From NCBI RefSeq assembly GCF_008691045.1, contig NZ_VMSO01000002.1:124001-188000 (forward strand): DNA of 64,000 bases, written 5' to 3'. This DNA is from Mediterraneibacter catenae. Its GTDB lineage: Bacteria; Bacillota; Clostridia; Lachnospirales; Lachnospiraceae. The notes beneath the pieces were generated by a model that saw only the letters and a program-made list of their open reading frames with translations, was not told the DNA's origin and ran no database searches. The first letter of the stretch is position 1; every line of letters begins with the position of its first letter. The translations under genes were made by a program, and so were the position numbers. This document shows positions 52,919 through 61,890 of this stretch, piece by piece.

Positions 52919-53800
52919 ATGGATATATTAAAAATTGCCCTGCTGCAGATCGCTCCCTGCGGCTCGCTTGATGACAATCTCGAGAAAGGAATGGGATGCT
53001 GCCGTATGGCGAAGAAAAAGGGGGCGGATATTGCCTTATTCCCGGAAATGTGGAGCAATGGCTATGACATACATGACCGTCCGGCAGAAGAATGGGAAAG
53101 AGAAGCGGTACCGGCCGACAGCGATTTTGTCAATAGCTTCGGAAAACTTGCAGGCGAACTTGATATGGCGATCGGTATTACCCTGCTTGAGAAATACGCG
53201 GACGGTGTCCGCAATACACTGGTTCTTTTTGACCGGTTCGGGGAGCGGAAGATGACCTATGCAAAAGTGCATACATGCGATTTCAGTGTGGAGAGAAATT
53301 TGACTCCGGGAGAAGGTTTCTGTGTTACTGAGCTTGATACAGCGTTTGGTATCGTAAAAGTCGGCGCGATGATCTGCTATGACCGGGAATTTCCGGAAAG
53401 CGCGAGAATACTGATGCTGCAGGGCGCGGAACTCATTCTTGTCCCGAACGCCTGCCCGATGGAGATCAACCGGCTATCTCAGCTTCGTGCGAGAGCTTAC
53501 GAAAATATGCTGGCAGTCGCCACCTGCAACTATCCGGAAATCGTTCCGGACTGTAACGGAAGATCAACCCTTTTTGACGGTGTGGCATATCTCCCGGAAG
53601 AAGAAGGCTCGAGGGATACCTGTATTCTGGAAGCAGGCGGTGAAGAGGGGATTTATATTGCCGGGCTTGATTTGAATCAGCTGAGAGACTACCGGGAGAA
53701 TGAAGTGCACGGCAATGCGTACCGACACCCCGGGAAGTACGGAATCCTGACAGAAACTAAAATAGAGCCTCCATTTATAAGAGAAGATTACCGGCAGTAA
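52919..53800 (+). CDS. Carbon-nitrogen hydrolase (nitrilase superfamily)
   Basis: The 293-residue amidase-type enzyme has the Glu-Lys-Cys triad: Glu in ALFPEMWSNGY, Lys in TYAKVHTCDF, and Cys in MICYDREFPESARIL. The end has the usual RHPGKYG-like tail. The ATG at 52919 behind AAAGGAA gives the standard N-terminus (MDILKIALLQIAP); a frame from 52865 adds 18 atypical residues. It probably hydrolyses a small amide such as omega-amides or a carbamoyl compound. Confidence 0.86.
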   Translation: MDILKIALLQIAPCGSLDDNLEKGMGCCRMAKKKGADIALFPEMWSNGYDIHDRPAEEWEREAVPADSDFVNSFGKLAGELDMAIGITLLEKYADGVRNTLVLFDRFGERKMTYAKVHTCDFSVERNLTPGEGFCVTELDTAFGIVKVGAMICYDREFPESARILMLQGAELILVPNACPMEINRLSQLRARAYENMLAVATCNYPEIVPDCNGRSTLFDGVAYLPEEEGSRDTCILEAGGEEGIYIAGLDLNQLRDYRENEVHGNAYRHPGKYGILTETKIEPPFIREDYRQ

Positions 53801-53864
53801 AAAGGATGCAACAAATCCGTCCGTAGAATGCTCTTATATACAAAAGGGGAAGGAGAGAGCGCTG

Positions 53865-54938
53865 ATGAGAAGACACAAGAAGCTTATATGGGCGTCCGCA
53901 ACACATTTTATGGTCGATTTCATTTGCGCATGGATGATCATAAACAAGATCCCCGGCAGTGAATCCTGGTATTTGAAGATGCTGCTCTATAATTTTCTGG
54001 CGTTTGCAGGACAGCTGCCGGCGGGTGTCCTTCTTGACCGGATTACGGCGAGATCGGACAAAGCCGGAAGTATCACAGCTTCAGCCGGATGTTTCCTGTG
54101 TCTTGCAGTACTTTTGACCGGGGCAGACTCATTCGCGCTGACTGTAACGGCAGGCATCGGAAATGCACTGTTCCATGTGGGCAGCGGAGCCGGCATCCTT
54201 AGGAAATATCACGGGAGAGCATCGGCTTCCGGAATATTTGTGTCAACCGGCGCGCTCGGAATATACGCCGGCTCGGTAATACCGATGATAAACCGGATCT
54301 TTATTCCGGCTGCCGTGATCTTATTTGTGCTGTCTGCATATTCATTAAGGCTGACAGCCGCAGAGAAGAAGAGCAGTATTACAGAGACACGAAGCGGACA
54401 GACAAATGCAGGAAATGAAAAGCCATTTTCTGATTCTCCGGGCAGGGAGGCTTTGTCACTGATTTGTCTGTTCCTTGTGGTGGTGCTCCGTTCTTTCGAG
54501 GGATCAATATTTTCTTTCTCATGGAATGATAGTATTATTACCGGGATTTTTCTGACCGGAGCAGTCTTTCTCGGGAAAATGCTTGGCGGATTTGCTTCTG
54601 ATGTTTTCGGAAGCCTTCAGACTGCCGCGGTATCTCTCGGGATTGCGGCGATCTTGCTGGCTGTTTCGGATCATATGGGCGCGGCTCTTATCGGAGTTCT
54701 TCTCTTTAATATGACGATGCCGGTCACATTGAGCGAACTGTACCGAAAGATTCCCGCATATCCGGGGACAGCCTTTGGTCTGCTGACTTTTGCGCTGTAC
54801 CTAGGTGTCCTTCCTCTATTTTCCGGAACAGGGGGAGTATCATCTCCTGCGGTATATTCGGTCCTGACAGTGATTTCTCTGATACTGATAATTACAGGTC
54901 TTCTTCTGCCGGAAGCCGGAACAAAGAAAAGAGCGTAA
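53865..54938 (+). CDS. MFS-like membrane protein
   Basis: The 357-residue integral membrane protein has about 10-11 hydrophobic segments. It begins with KKLIWASATHFMVDFICAWMI in pieces and includes LPAGVLLDRITARSD (a cytoplasmic loop motif like MFS motif A), GIGNALFHVGSGAGI and YHGRASASGIFVSTGALGI. A 30-residue hydrophilic loop (about 166-196) splits it in two halves. The substrate is unknown. It heads a three-gene run with the next small membrane protein and a signal-peptide protein, with gaps of about 25 and 15 bp. Confidence 0.78.
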   Translation: MRRHKKLIWASATHFMVDFICAWMIINKIPGSESWYLKMLLYNFLAFAGQLPAGVLLDRITARSDKAGSITASAGCFLCLAVLLTGADSFALTVTAGIGNALFHVGSGAGILRKYHGRASASGIFVSTGALGIYAGSVIPMINRIFIPAAVILFVLSAYSLRLTAAEKKSSITETRSGQTNAGNEKPFSDSPGREALSLICLFLVVVLRSFEGSIFSFSWNDSIITGIFLTGAVFLGKMLGGFASDVFGSLQTAAVSLGIAAILLAVSDHMGAALIGVLLFNMTMPVTLSELYRKIPAYPGTAFGLLTFALYLGVLPLFSGTGGVSSPAVYSVLTVISLILIITGLLLPEAGTKKRA

Positions 54939-54963
54939 AAATCGAGATAAAGGGGGCGATGAG

Positions 54964-55314
54964 ATGACGTTGTACATGTTACTTATTATTCCATGGATAC
55001 TGACTGTCCTGGTTGAAGGCGGGGCAGCCAGACTTTTCTTCAGCATAGATAAAAAGGAGCAGATACTTCTGCTTCTCGTCAATACTGTCACAAATCCTGT
55101 AGCTGTCTTTCTCAGCCTGGTGCTTCCTGCTTACACCCGGATTCCGTTTAATGCGGCAGTATTGGCTGCAGAGGCGCTTGTTTTTATTTCGGAGGGAGTC
55201 ATACTCCGGAAATGTATGATATGGCAGGAAAAAGAGTACAGTCCATGGAGAATGGCGCTTGTTCTGAATGCGATTTCATTTGGCACAGGGTTGGTTGTTT
55301 CGATGCTGCTGTAA
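54964..55314 (+). CDS. Small integral membrane protein
   Basis: 116 residues with about four hydrophobic segments (LLIIPWILTVLVEGGAARLFF in pieces, LLLVNTVTNPVAVFLSLVLP, NAAVLAAEALVFISEGVI, ALVLNAISFGTGLVVSML). I know no function. Its tight spacing after the MFS-like gene and before the secreted protein suggests that they work together. AAAGGGGGCGATG lies upstream of its ATG. Confidence 0.65.
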   Translation: MTLYMLLIIPWILTVLVEGGAARLFFSIDKKEQILLLLVNTVTNPVAVFLSLVLPAYTRIPFNAAVLAAEALVFISEGVILRKCMIWQEKEYSPWRMALVLNAISFGTGLVVSMLL

Positions 55315-55329
55315 AAGGGAGGAAAGGTT

Positions 55330-56145
55330 ATGAAGAAGGAACATGACGGAAAAAGGAAAGTCTTTTTGAGAATGGTAATGTTTGTCTGTATTGCTGTCTT
55401 TGTACATCCGCTTTCGGCATCGGCGGACGTTATTTTTGAGCCGGAAAACAATTTCTACGAAAGACATAGTGACGAGTGCTCGTATTTTGATCGATCGTGT
55501 CTGGCGGGAGCGGATACATATCTGTGGGATGCTCCGAATCTGACAACTGAGGGCGGAAAACTGCAGAAGGGAGACAGCATATACATCTCTTTTGTCTATA
55601 CCGATAACGACGGGCTTGAGTGGGGGTTAGCAGAAACCCAGGATAAATGGATTCTTATGGCGGATCTGTATCTGGAATACGGGAGTCCGGAATTCATGGA
55701 GGAGCATTCCGATGAAATATATGAAGATGAGCCGTATCTGCTTTCAGACGGAACAGTATTTGTATCATGGTCTTATCCGGAATCAGGTGTTATTAATTCG
55801 TCTGGCGCTTCTGTGATGGATGATTATGAAATTACGACATTCTATAAGGATCCTGATGGACGTCTGTGGGGATATACAGCGTATATGTACGGCACGAGAG
55901 ATGTATGGATCTGTCTTTCAGATATGTCGGATACCAACATTCCGCAGAGAGTTGAGCATGAACTGATCCCTGCGCAGGAAGCTGATGCATCACAGATTGC
56001 CGCCGTAAAAGAAAGCGGACAGTTTTCCGTACTCTTTCTGGGCGTTCCGGTTATCATCATTGCCGGGATAGCAGGATTTTTGATCTGGTGGTTCTGGATA
56101 AGGAAGAAAAGACTTAAGAGACAGAGAGGGCAGCGGATGCTATAA
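55330..56145 (+). CDS. Exported, C-terminally anchored protein of unknown function
   Basis: The 271-residue protein has a signal peptide (about 1-32, ending SASADV), an extracellular part with Cys (DECSYFDRSC), and a C-terminal membrane helix (about 235-257). A basic cytoplasmic tail follows (KKRLKRQRGQR). The extracellular part holds two SH3-like stretches judging by GDSIYISFVYTDNDGLEWGL and KDPDGRLWGYTAYMYG. It has a GGGAGGAAAGG site and directly follows the small membrane protein. The topology is a type I membrane protein and it could sense or bind the wall. Confidence 0.68.
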   Translation: MKKEHDGKRKVFLRMVMFVCIAVFVHPLSASADVIFEPENNFYERHSDECSYFDRSCLAGADTYLWDAPNLTTEGGKLQKGDSIYISFVYTDNDGLEWGLAETQDKWILMADLYLEYGSPEFMEEHSDEIYEDEPYLLSDGTVFVSWSYPESGVINSSGASVMDDYEITTFYKDPDGRLWGYTAYMYGTRDVWICLSDMSDTNIPQRVEHELIPAQEADASQIAAVKESGQFSVLFLGVPVIIIAGIAGFLIWWFWIRKKRLKRQRGQRML

Positions 56146-56191
56146 TAGACCTAAAGTCTGTAAGAGGATGGAGTAATGGAGGGGATAAAGG

Positions 56192-57052
56192 ATGTTATAT
56201 TTAGAGTATTTTACTTTTCCTGACAGTGACAGGGAATTTGACTTTTTTGTGAAGCAGAAAAGGACGTGTTATGATTCTTTTTATCCTTTTCAGATCCTTT
56301 CAAGGCACCACCTTCGCCGGATCGATTTTGAGCCGGTTACGATTCTGTATGGAGGCAACGGATCGGGGAAAACGACGGTTCTGAATGTGATCGGAGAAAA
56401 ACTCCAGCTTGCGCGGGACAGTGTATTTAATAGGTCCAATTTCTTTCAGGATTATCTGGATTTCTGCGACTATAAATTGAAAGTGCGTCTTCCTGTGAAC
56501 AGCCGTGTTATTACAAGCGACGATGTCTTTGACTATATGCTGAATATCCGCAGTATGAATGAAGGGATAGACCGGAAGAAGGAATCGCTTTTCGAAGATT
56601 ATCTGGATGCGAAATATGCAGACTTTCAGATGCGTTCTCTGGATGATTACGAAAGGTTGAAAAAAGTCACGAAAGCAAGACGTCTGACGCAGTCCCGGTA
56701 TGTCAGGTCAGAGCTGATGGATAATATCCGGGAATATTCCAACGGAGAAAGTGCATTTATTTACTTTTCGGAAAAGATTACTGAAAACGGGCTGTTTCTG
56801 CTGGATGAGCCGGAGAACAGCCTGTCTCCTGCAAGACAGCAGGAACTAGTAAAGTTCCTGGAAGATTCGGCAAGGTTTTTTGGCTGTCAGTTCGTGATCT
56901 CTACGCATTCACCGTTCCTCTTATCTATGAGAGGTGCAAAGATCTATGATTTGGATGAAGACCCGGCGGATGTGAAAAGATGGACAGAATTGGAAAATGT
57001 AAGGGCGTACTATACGTTTTTCCGGGATCACAGTGAAGAATTTACGGATTGA
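56192..57052 (+). CDS. AAA family ATPase (RecF/SMC-like, predicted)
   Basis: The 286-residue protein has Walker A YGGNGSGKTTVLNVIG (about 54-68) and late ENGLFLLDEPENSLSP (Walker B) followed by QFVISTHSPFLLSM, the pattern of ABC-type/OLD-like ATPases lacking a membrane domain. No partner nuclease is adjacent, unlike in known defence pairs. The ATG follows GGAGGGGAT. It is followed closely by the HAD remnant. Confidence 0.8.
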   Translation: MLYLEYFTFPDSDREFDFFVKQKRTCYDSFYPFQILSRHHLRRIDFEPVTILYGGNGSGKTTVLNVIGEKLQLARDSVFNRSNFFQDYLDFCDYKLKVRLPVNSRVITSDDVFDYMLNIRSMNEGIDRKKESLFEDYLDAKYADFQMRSLDDYERLKKVTKARRLTQSRYVRSELMDNIREYSNGESAFIYFSEKITENGLFLLDEPENSLSPARQQELVKFLEDSARFFGCQFVISTHSPFLLSMRGAKIYDLDEDPADVKRWTELENVRAYYTFFRDHSEEFTD

Positions 57053-57064
57053 TATATTAAGCTG

Positions 57065-57643
57065 ATGTATAAAAAGCGAGGAGGAAAAGGCGGAATCCGG
57101 AAGGACGCCCACGAAGCCTATCCGGAAATCCGGATCGAGGAAGTGTTCCTTGCACTTTTCAAGGAAAAAGGAGTAAATGCGGACGAGGTGCTTGTCAGAC
57201 ATGCAGGACAGTTTTTCCGTATTCTTTCCATCGATCATCTCAGACTATATGATGGTACGGAAGAAATGCTGTCTGCCTTGAAAAGCAGCGGAAAGAAGAT
57301 TTATCTCTTATCCAATGCCCAGAAGATATTTACGGAGTACGAGATGAATGCGCTGGGGATCACGCCATATTTCGACGGTATTTTCATTTCTTCCGAACAT
57401 GAACGTAAAAAACCGGATGTACGCTTTTTTGAAAAGCTTATCCATACATATGGCATTGACAGAGACAGAGCTGTCATGGTCGGAAACGACGGCGTGTGTG
57501 ACATAGAAGGGGCAAAAAAAGCCGGGCTTGCAACTCTATATGTAAAGACGGAGATATCCCCGAAAGAAGAACTTCCAAAAGCTGATCATGTGCTTGATAA
57601 GATAAACACAAAGCTGATGACACAGATCCTTTTGGCGGAATAA
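57065..57643 (+). pseudogene. HAD hydrolase lacking its catalytic N-terminus
   Basis: The 192-residue frame keeps most of a HAD phosphatase: EAYPEIRIEEVFLALFKEKG, LYDGTEEMLSALKSSGKKIYLLSNAQ (motif II), HERKKPDVRFFEKLI (motif III Lys) and VMVGNDGVCDIEGAKKAG (motif IV). The DxDGTL nucleophile motif and about 50-60 residues after it are absent. Residues 1-3 (MYK) match the usual family start, so an in-frame internal deletion is likely. No ribosome site precedes the ATG. Without the Asp nucleophile the protein should not be a phosphatase. Confidence 0.7.
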
Positions 57644-57655
57644 GTTATAGCTTTA

Positions 57656-57684
57656 TTGTAATTTCCGGCGGCACTGTGTATAAT
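57656..57684 (+). promoter_or_regulatory. Promoter of the HD-domain gene
   Basis: TTGTAA (57656-57661) and TATAAT (57679-57684) are 17 bp apart. A long imperfect hairpin (about 57703-57750, GCGC at each base) forms in the leader before the ribosome site. Confidence 0.55.
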
Positions 57685-57768
57685 AGAATAAGTAAAAACA
57701 GAATGCGCTCTTTTTCAAAAGATTCATTTCTTTGAGAAAGGGCGCTTCAACGGAAAGAAGGAACAAGC

Positions 57769-58359
57769 ATGAAAAGTACAATTTCAAGAGAGGATGCATT
57801 AAAACTGCTGATGAAATACAATAAGGAACCGTTTCATATTCAGCACGGACTGACAGTCGAGAAGACCATGCGCTGGTTCGCTAAGGAACTTGGATATTGT
57901 GATGAAGAAGATTACTGGGGAATCACAGGACTCCTGCATGACATTGATTTTGAAATGTATCCGGAAGAACACTGCCGGAAAGCACCGGAACTGCTGCAAG
58001 AAGCGGGAGTGGGAGAGGATATGATCCACTCCGTCTGTTCTCACGGTTACGGAATCTGCAGCGAGGAGAAACCGGAGCACGAGATGGAGAAAGTGCTCTT
58101 TGCGGTAGATGAACTGACAGGGCTGATCGGTGCGGCTGCCCTTATGCGTCCCTCAAAGAGTGTGGCTGATATGGAAGTTTCCAGTGTGAAGAAAAAGTTT
58201 AAGGACAAACGATTTGCTGCGGGGTGTTCCAGAGACATTATCCGCACCGGAGCAGAGAACCTCGGATGGGAATTAAATGACTTGTTCGATAAAACGCTGC
58301 GTGCCATGCAGTCCTGCGAGACAGAGATAAAGGAAGAAATGTCGGAGATAGAAGGATGA
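57769..58359 (+). CDS. HD-domain (HDIG-type) protein
   Basis: The 196-residue protein has an HD metal-dependent phosphohydrolase core: IQHGLTVEKTMRWFA (His, about 25), GLLHDIDFEMYPEEH (HD pair, about 61-63), HSVCSHGYG (His) and AVDELTGLI (Asp, about 108). Small HDIG proteins of this size hydrolyse nucleotides; the substrate is not known. The ATG lies behind AAAGAAGGAA. It precedes the aldo/keto reductase by about 15 bp, so the two genes are likely co-transcribed. Confidence 0.82.
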   Translation: MKSTISREDALKLLMKYNKEPFHIQHGLTVEKTMRWFAKELGYCDEEDYWGITGLLHDIDFEMYPEEHCRKAPELLQEAGVGEDMIHSVCSHGYGICSEEKPEHEMEKVLFAVDELTGLIGAAALMRPSKSVADMEVSSVKKKFKDKRFAAGCSRDIIRTGAENLGWELNDLFDKTLRAMQSCETEIKEEMSEIEG

Positions 58360-58374
58360 GTGAGGAGAGCTGCT

Positions 58375-59388
58375 ATGGACAAAGTGATATTAGGAAAGAC
58401 AGGATTAGAAGTAAATAAGAATGGATTCGGAGCCCTCCCGATCCAGAGAGTGTCGAAAAAAGAGGCGGTATATCTCCTGCAGAAGGCATTTTATAACGGT
58501 ATCAATTATTTTGATACTGCAAGGGCTTATTCGGACAGCGAGGAAAAGATGGGCGCTGCTTTCAAATATACGCGGGATATGATCATTATAAGCACGAAAT
58601 CGGCGGCGCAGACCGGAGAGGATATGGAAAAGGATCTGGAGGAAAGTCTGAGAAACCTTCAGACAGATTACATAGATATCTATCAGTTCCACAATCCGGC
58701 GTTCTGTCCGAGACCGGGAGACGGTACAGGACTCTATGAAGCTGCACTGAGGGCAAAGGAAGCGGGGAAGATCCGGCATATCGGTATCACAAACCACAGG
58801 ATCGCCGTGGCAAAGGAAGCAGTCGAAACCGGTCTGTACGAGACGATGCAGTTTCCGTTCTCTTATCTCGCGGCAGAACAGGATGTGGAGATCGTGGAAA
58901 TGTGCCGCAGGGAGAATATGGGCTTTATCGCCATGAAAGGTCTTGCAGGCGGGCTGATCAATGACTCGGCATGTGCTTATGCTTATATGAATCAGCCGCA
59001 ATTTTCCCATGTTGCACCGATCTGGGGGATCCAGAGAGAGTCAGAGCTTGACGAGTTCCTTTCTTACCAGGTCTGTCCGCCGACACTTTCAGGAGAATTG
59101 CAGGATAAGATCGAGAAAGATAAGAAAGAGCTGACCGGTGACTTCTGTCGGGGCTGCGGATACTGTATGCCCTGTCCGGCAGGTATCGAGATCAACAACT
59201 GTGCAAGGATGAGCCTGATGTTAAGACGTGCTCCGAGTGAAGCATGGCTTACAGAAGAATGGCAGGCAAAAATGAAGAAGATCGAGGACTGTTTACACTG
59301 TGGAAAGTGCATGAATAAATGCCCTTACGGTCTGAATACGCCGGATCTTCTGGCGAAAAACTATGAGGATTATAAAACTTTTATTTAA
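58375..59388 (+). CDS. Aldo/keto reductase with C-terminal ferredoxin domain
   Basis: The 337-residue AKR-type barrel has FDTARAYSDSEEKMG (Asp-Tyr, about 44-52), IIISTKSAAQTG (Lys), and IDIYQFHNP (His). The C-terminal domain carries two [4Fe-4S] motifs, CRGCGYCMPCPAGI (about 258-271) and CLHCGKCMNKCPYG (about 301-314). Such proteins are common in anaerobes. The substrate is unknown. The ATG at 58375 is preferred: GAGGAGAG lies before it. Confidence 0.86.
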   Translation: MDKVILGKTGLEVNKNGFGALPIQRVSKKEAVYLLQKAFYNGINYFDTARAYSDSEEKMGAAFKYTRDMIIISTKSAAQTGEDMEKDLEESLRNLQTDYIDIYQFHNPAFCPRPGDGTGLYEAALRAKEAGKIRHIGITNHRIAVAKEAVETGLYETMQFPFSYLAAEQDVEIVEMCRRENMGFIAMKGLAGGLINDSACAYAYMNQPQFSHVAPIWGIQRESELDEFLSYQVCPPTLSGELQDKIEKDKKELTGDFCRGCGYCMPCPAGIEINNCARMSLMLRRAPSEAWLTEEWQAKMKKIEDCLHCGKCMNKCPYGLNTPDLLAKNYEDYKTFI

Positions 59389-59402
59389 GGAGGATATGCA
59401 AG

Positions 59403-59909
59403 ATGGCATTTCAAGAAGTTGACATTTCGACATTAGAATTTAATCCGTTTGATAAGATCAGCAGACAGTGGATGCTGGTGACTGCAGGGAACGAAGATAC
59501 ATCCAATACAATGACAGCCAGCTGGGGCGGCGTCGGGATCATGTGGGGAAAACCTGTGGCGACGGTTTATATCCGTCCACAGAGATACACAAAAGAATTT
59601 ATCGACAAAGACGAATACTTTACCATTTCTTTTCTTCCCGAAGAATACCGCAAGGCACTGAATGTGTGCGGTACGGTATCCGGAAGAAATGTGTCTGATA
59701 AATGGCAGGAGGCAGGTCTGCATCCTGTTAAGATCGACGAAACAACTGCAGTGGAAGAGGCAGAAGAAATCTTCGTGTGCAGAAAGCTCTACGCGCAGGA
59801 AATGCTTCCGGAGTGTTTTATCGACAGTGAATGTGATACGAAATGGTATCCGGACAAGGATTATCACACGATGTATATAGCGGAGATCGTAAAAGTGTTG
59901 AAGAAGTAA
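59403..59909 (+). CDS. Flavin reductase-like FMN-binding protein
   Basis: The 168-residue split-barrel protein has TMTASWGGVGIMWGKPVATVYIRPQRYT in pieces (about 37-65), FTISFLPEEYRKALNVCGTVSGRNVSDKW in pieces and a C-terminal YHTMYIAEIVKVL. It is of the flavoredoxin/flavin-reductase domain family. It follows the AKR by 15 bp, with AAGGAGGA upstream of its ATG, so a shared operon and a redox link are likely. Confidence 0.85.
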   Translation: MAFQEVDISTLEFNPFDKISRQWMLVTAGNEDTSNTMTASWGGVGIMWGKPVATVYIRPQRYTKEFIDKDEYFTISFLPEEYRKALNVCGTVSGRNVSDKWQEAGLHPVKIDETTAVEEAEEIFVCRKLYAQEMLPECFIDSECDTKWYPDKDYHTMYIAEIVKVLKK

Positions 59910-59959
59910 ATGCAAAAGATCGTATGCCAGAGACGCGTTTCAGCGCAGAGGAGTAGATT

Positions 59960-60595
59960 ATGAAACAAAAGATCCGTCCGGCGGAAGAAGAGATCGGAAA
60001 TGTAGCGTTTATCTTCCTGTTTGTAATATTATGGTATTCTGCCCTTCTTGGGTCTGTTATGTCAGGCGGAGCGGGGATAACGGTTATACTGTTCTTTGTT
60101 GCAGGCCTGCTCCCGGTGTATTCGGCAGTGACTATGATAAGACGGGCGCTCTTTTACCGAAAGCAGCGCGCAGATGCAATAGCATACGGACAGTCACAGC
60201 CCGGACGCATCCAGGGAGTGGTAAGGCAGGATGTTCCGTATTATTCCGGCAAAAACCGTACTCTGAGATATCACAGATACTATTATCTCAAAGTGGATAT
60301 CACAGATCCGGTGACAGGTGTGACCAACACGATACAGAGTCAGGGGTATCGCAAGCCGATTCATCGCTATCTTGCTTCGGAACAGGTGCGCGTCTATACC
60401 GACAGGAGCGGCTGGAAATATTATCTGGAAGACTTTCGGTTTAAGGAGCGAATGAGTGATCCGGGGATATTTGACGACAGACCTCTTGAATTTGAAGAAA
60501 CAATGGCCGGAAACGGGCGTGTCGTCCAGATTATATTTGTCATTGTGTTCATACTCATGATCCTAAGTATGTTCATGGAAGGAGGAGCATTATGA
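59960..60595 (+). CDS. Membrane protein with DUF3592-like core
   Basis: The 211-residue protein has two N-terminal membrane helices (about 14-32 and 38-60), a soluble central part (GRIQGVVRQDVPYYSGKNRT in pieces, YYYLKVDITDPVTG, VRVYTDRSG) and one C-terminal helix (about 188-206). The central fold is like DUF3592 proteins, of unknown role. Its stop overlaps the ATG of the next gene (ATGA), so the two are coupled. Confidence 0.65.
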   Translation: MKQKIRPAEEEIGNVAFIFLFVILWYSALLGSVMSGGAGITVILFFVAGLLPVYSAVTMIRRALFYRKQRADAIAYGQSQPGRIQGVVRQDVPYYSGKNRTLRYHRYYYLKVDITDPVTGVTNTIQSQGYRKPIHRYLASEQVRVYTDRSGWKYYLEDFRFKERMSDPGIFDDRPLEFEETMAGNGRVVQIIFVIVFILMILSMFMEGGAL

Positions 60596-61485
60596 AGATT
60601 AATTCTTTCTGCCTTACCTGCCTGATACAGATGCAGGAGTCTCAAGTGCGAAAGTTTGATGACGAAGAGAAGAAGATGAAATATATGAGGGAAATCCTTG
60701 CGTTTCTCTCATCCTGTAATCCGGATCTGTCCGCGCCTGCACTGGTAAAACCCCTGTCCAGGATCTACGAGAAATACTGGGGCATAAGAGACGGGATGGC
60801 AGAGGTGAAAAAGGAGTTCAATGACTTTCTCCTTTCTATGGAAAAAGATATAGAAGAGCAGATAAGGAAACACGCAGATCCGCTTGAAGCAGCCCTCTGC
60901 TTTGCGCGTACGGGAAACTATATTGACTATGCCGCGGTAAAAGATATCTCAAAAGAGAAGCTGCTGGAACTTTTTGAGGAACAGGGAAAAGAGGGACTGG
61001 ACCGGAAGGAGTATGAAAGGCTACTGGGAGATTTGAAAAAAGCGCAGAAACTCGTCTATCTGACAGATAACTGCGGCGAGGTTGTTCTCGATAAGATAGC
61101 TCTGAAGATACTCAGGGAATATTATCCGGCTCTTGAGATGACCGCTGTCGTCAGAGGAGCCCCTGTCGTAAATGACGCTGACATTGAAGCGGCGCACGCT
61201 ACTGGTCTCGACACAGTGGTAAGAGTGATAGATAACGGCAGCGATATCGCAGGGACGGACCTCAATGATATCAACGATGAAGCGCGAGAGGAGATCGAGA
61301 GCTCAGATATCATCATCTCGAAAGGTCAGGGGAATTTTGAGACGATCCACGGATGCGGTCTCAATATCTATTATCTGTTCCTCTGCAAATGTGACTGGTT
61401 TATGAGAAGATTTCGCGCCGGGCGATATCAGGGGATGCTTGTCAACGAGAGGCGGATCCTGCGTGAGGGAGATATATCTGCATAA
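60592..61485 (+). CDS. DUF89/ARMT1-like metal-dependent phosphatase
   Basis: The 297-residue protein has an N-terminal CLTCLIQ pair (Cys8 and Cys11), a helical section (about 20-150), and the DUF89 core with VYLTDNCGEVVLDKIAL (about 160-176). It also shows VVRGAPVVNDAD, IDNGSDIAGTDLND and IIISKGQGNFETIHG. The Asp/Asn pattern matches damage-control phosphatases that clear harmful sugar-phosphate and phosphopantetheine by-products. GGAGGAG precedes its ATG. Confidence 0.82.
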   Translation: MKINSFCLTCLIQMQESQVRKFDDEEKKMKYMREILAFLSSCNPDLSAPALVKPLSRIYEKYWGIRDGMAEVKKEFNDFLLSMEKDIEEQIRKHADPLEAALCFARTGNYIDYAAVKDISKEKLLELFEEQGKEGLDRKEYERLLGDLKKAQKLVYLTDNCGEVVLDKIALKILREYYPALEMTAVVRGAPVVNDADIEAAHATGLDTVVRVIDNGSDIAGTDLNDINDEAREEIESSDIIISKGQGNFETIHGCGLNIYYLFLCKCDWFMRRFRAGRYQGMLVNERRILREGDISA

Positions 61486-61522
61486 ACGGAAAAAGAAAAG
61501 TAAAGAATCAAGGAGGCAGAAA

Positions 61523-61822
61523 ATGGTACATCATATTGTAATGTGGAAATTTAAACCGGAGATTGAAGAGGCAAACAAGCCAGAACTGAAAAAAGCAATG
61601 CATGAAAATTTAAGCGCGCTGGTCGGGAAAGTTCCCGGACTGCTCACAGTCGAGTTTGTGGAGGAACCGATCCCATCGAGCACACATGACATAGCGCTTG
61701 TGACGACCCTTGAGAGAGCGGAAGATATTGCAGTCTATGCCACGCATCCGGCTCATGTAGCTGTCGCAGATACCTATGTGAGACCGTACGTGACAGAAAG
61801 GGCATGCCTCGATTACGAGTAA
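61523..61822 (+). CDS. Dabb (stress-responsive A/B-barrel) family protein
   Basis: The 99-residue dimeric alpha-beta barrel protein starts MVHHIVMWKFKPEIEE, with VPGLLTVEFVEEP, HDIALVTTLERAEDIAVYATHPAHV in pieces, and YVRPYVTERACLDYE. The role is unknown in bacteria; the fold resembles that of small monooxygenase or cyclase subunits. The ATG follows AAGGAGGCAG. Confidence 0.88.
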   Translation: MVHHIVMWKFKPEIEEANKPELKKAMHENLSALVGKVPGLLTVEFVEEPIPSSTHDIALVTTLERAEDIAVYATHPAHVAVADTYVRPYVTERACLDYE

Positions 61823-61844
61823 ATTATACGAATAGGACATTTTA

Positions 61845-61890
61845 TGCTGCACATATACTGACTATAAAAGGCGTATGTGTGGCATTTTTT
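61845..61890 (+). terminator. Terminator ending one base before the yqfC start
   Basis: An 11-bp stem including G-U pairs (61845-61855 with 61874-61884) is followed by six T at 61885-61890. The yqfC ATG follows directly at 61891. Confidence 0.65.

Noticed and set aside
56192-57052. AAA ATPase as part of a defence system
   Set aside because: No nuclease, effector or helicase partner lies next to it; neighbours are a membrane set and a HAD remnant.
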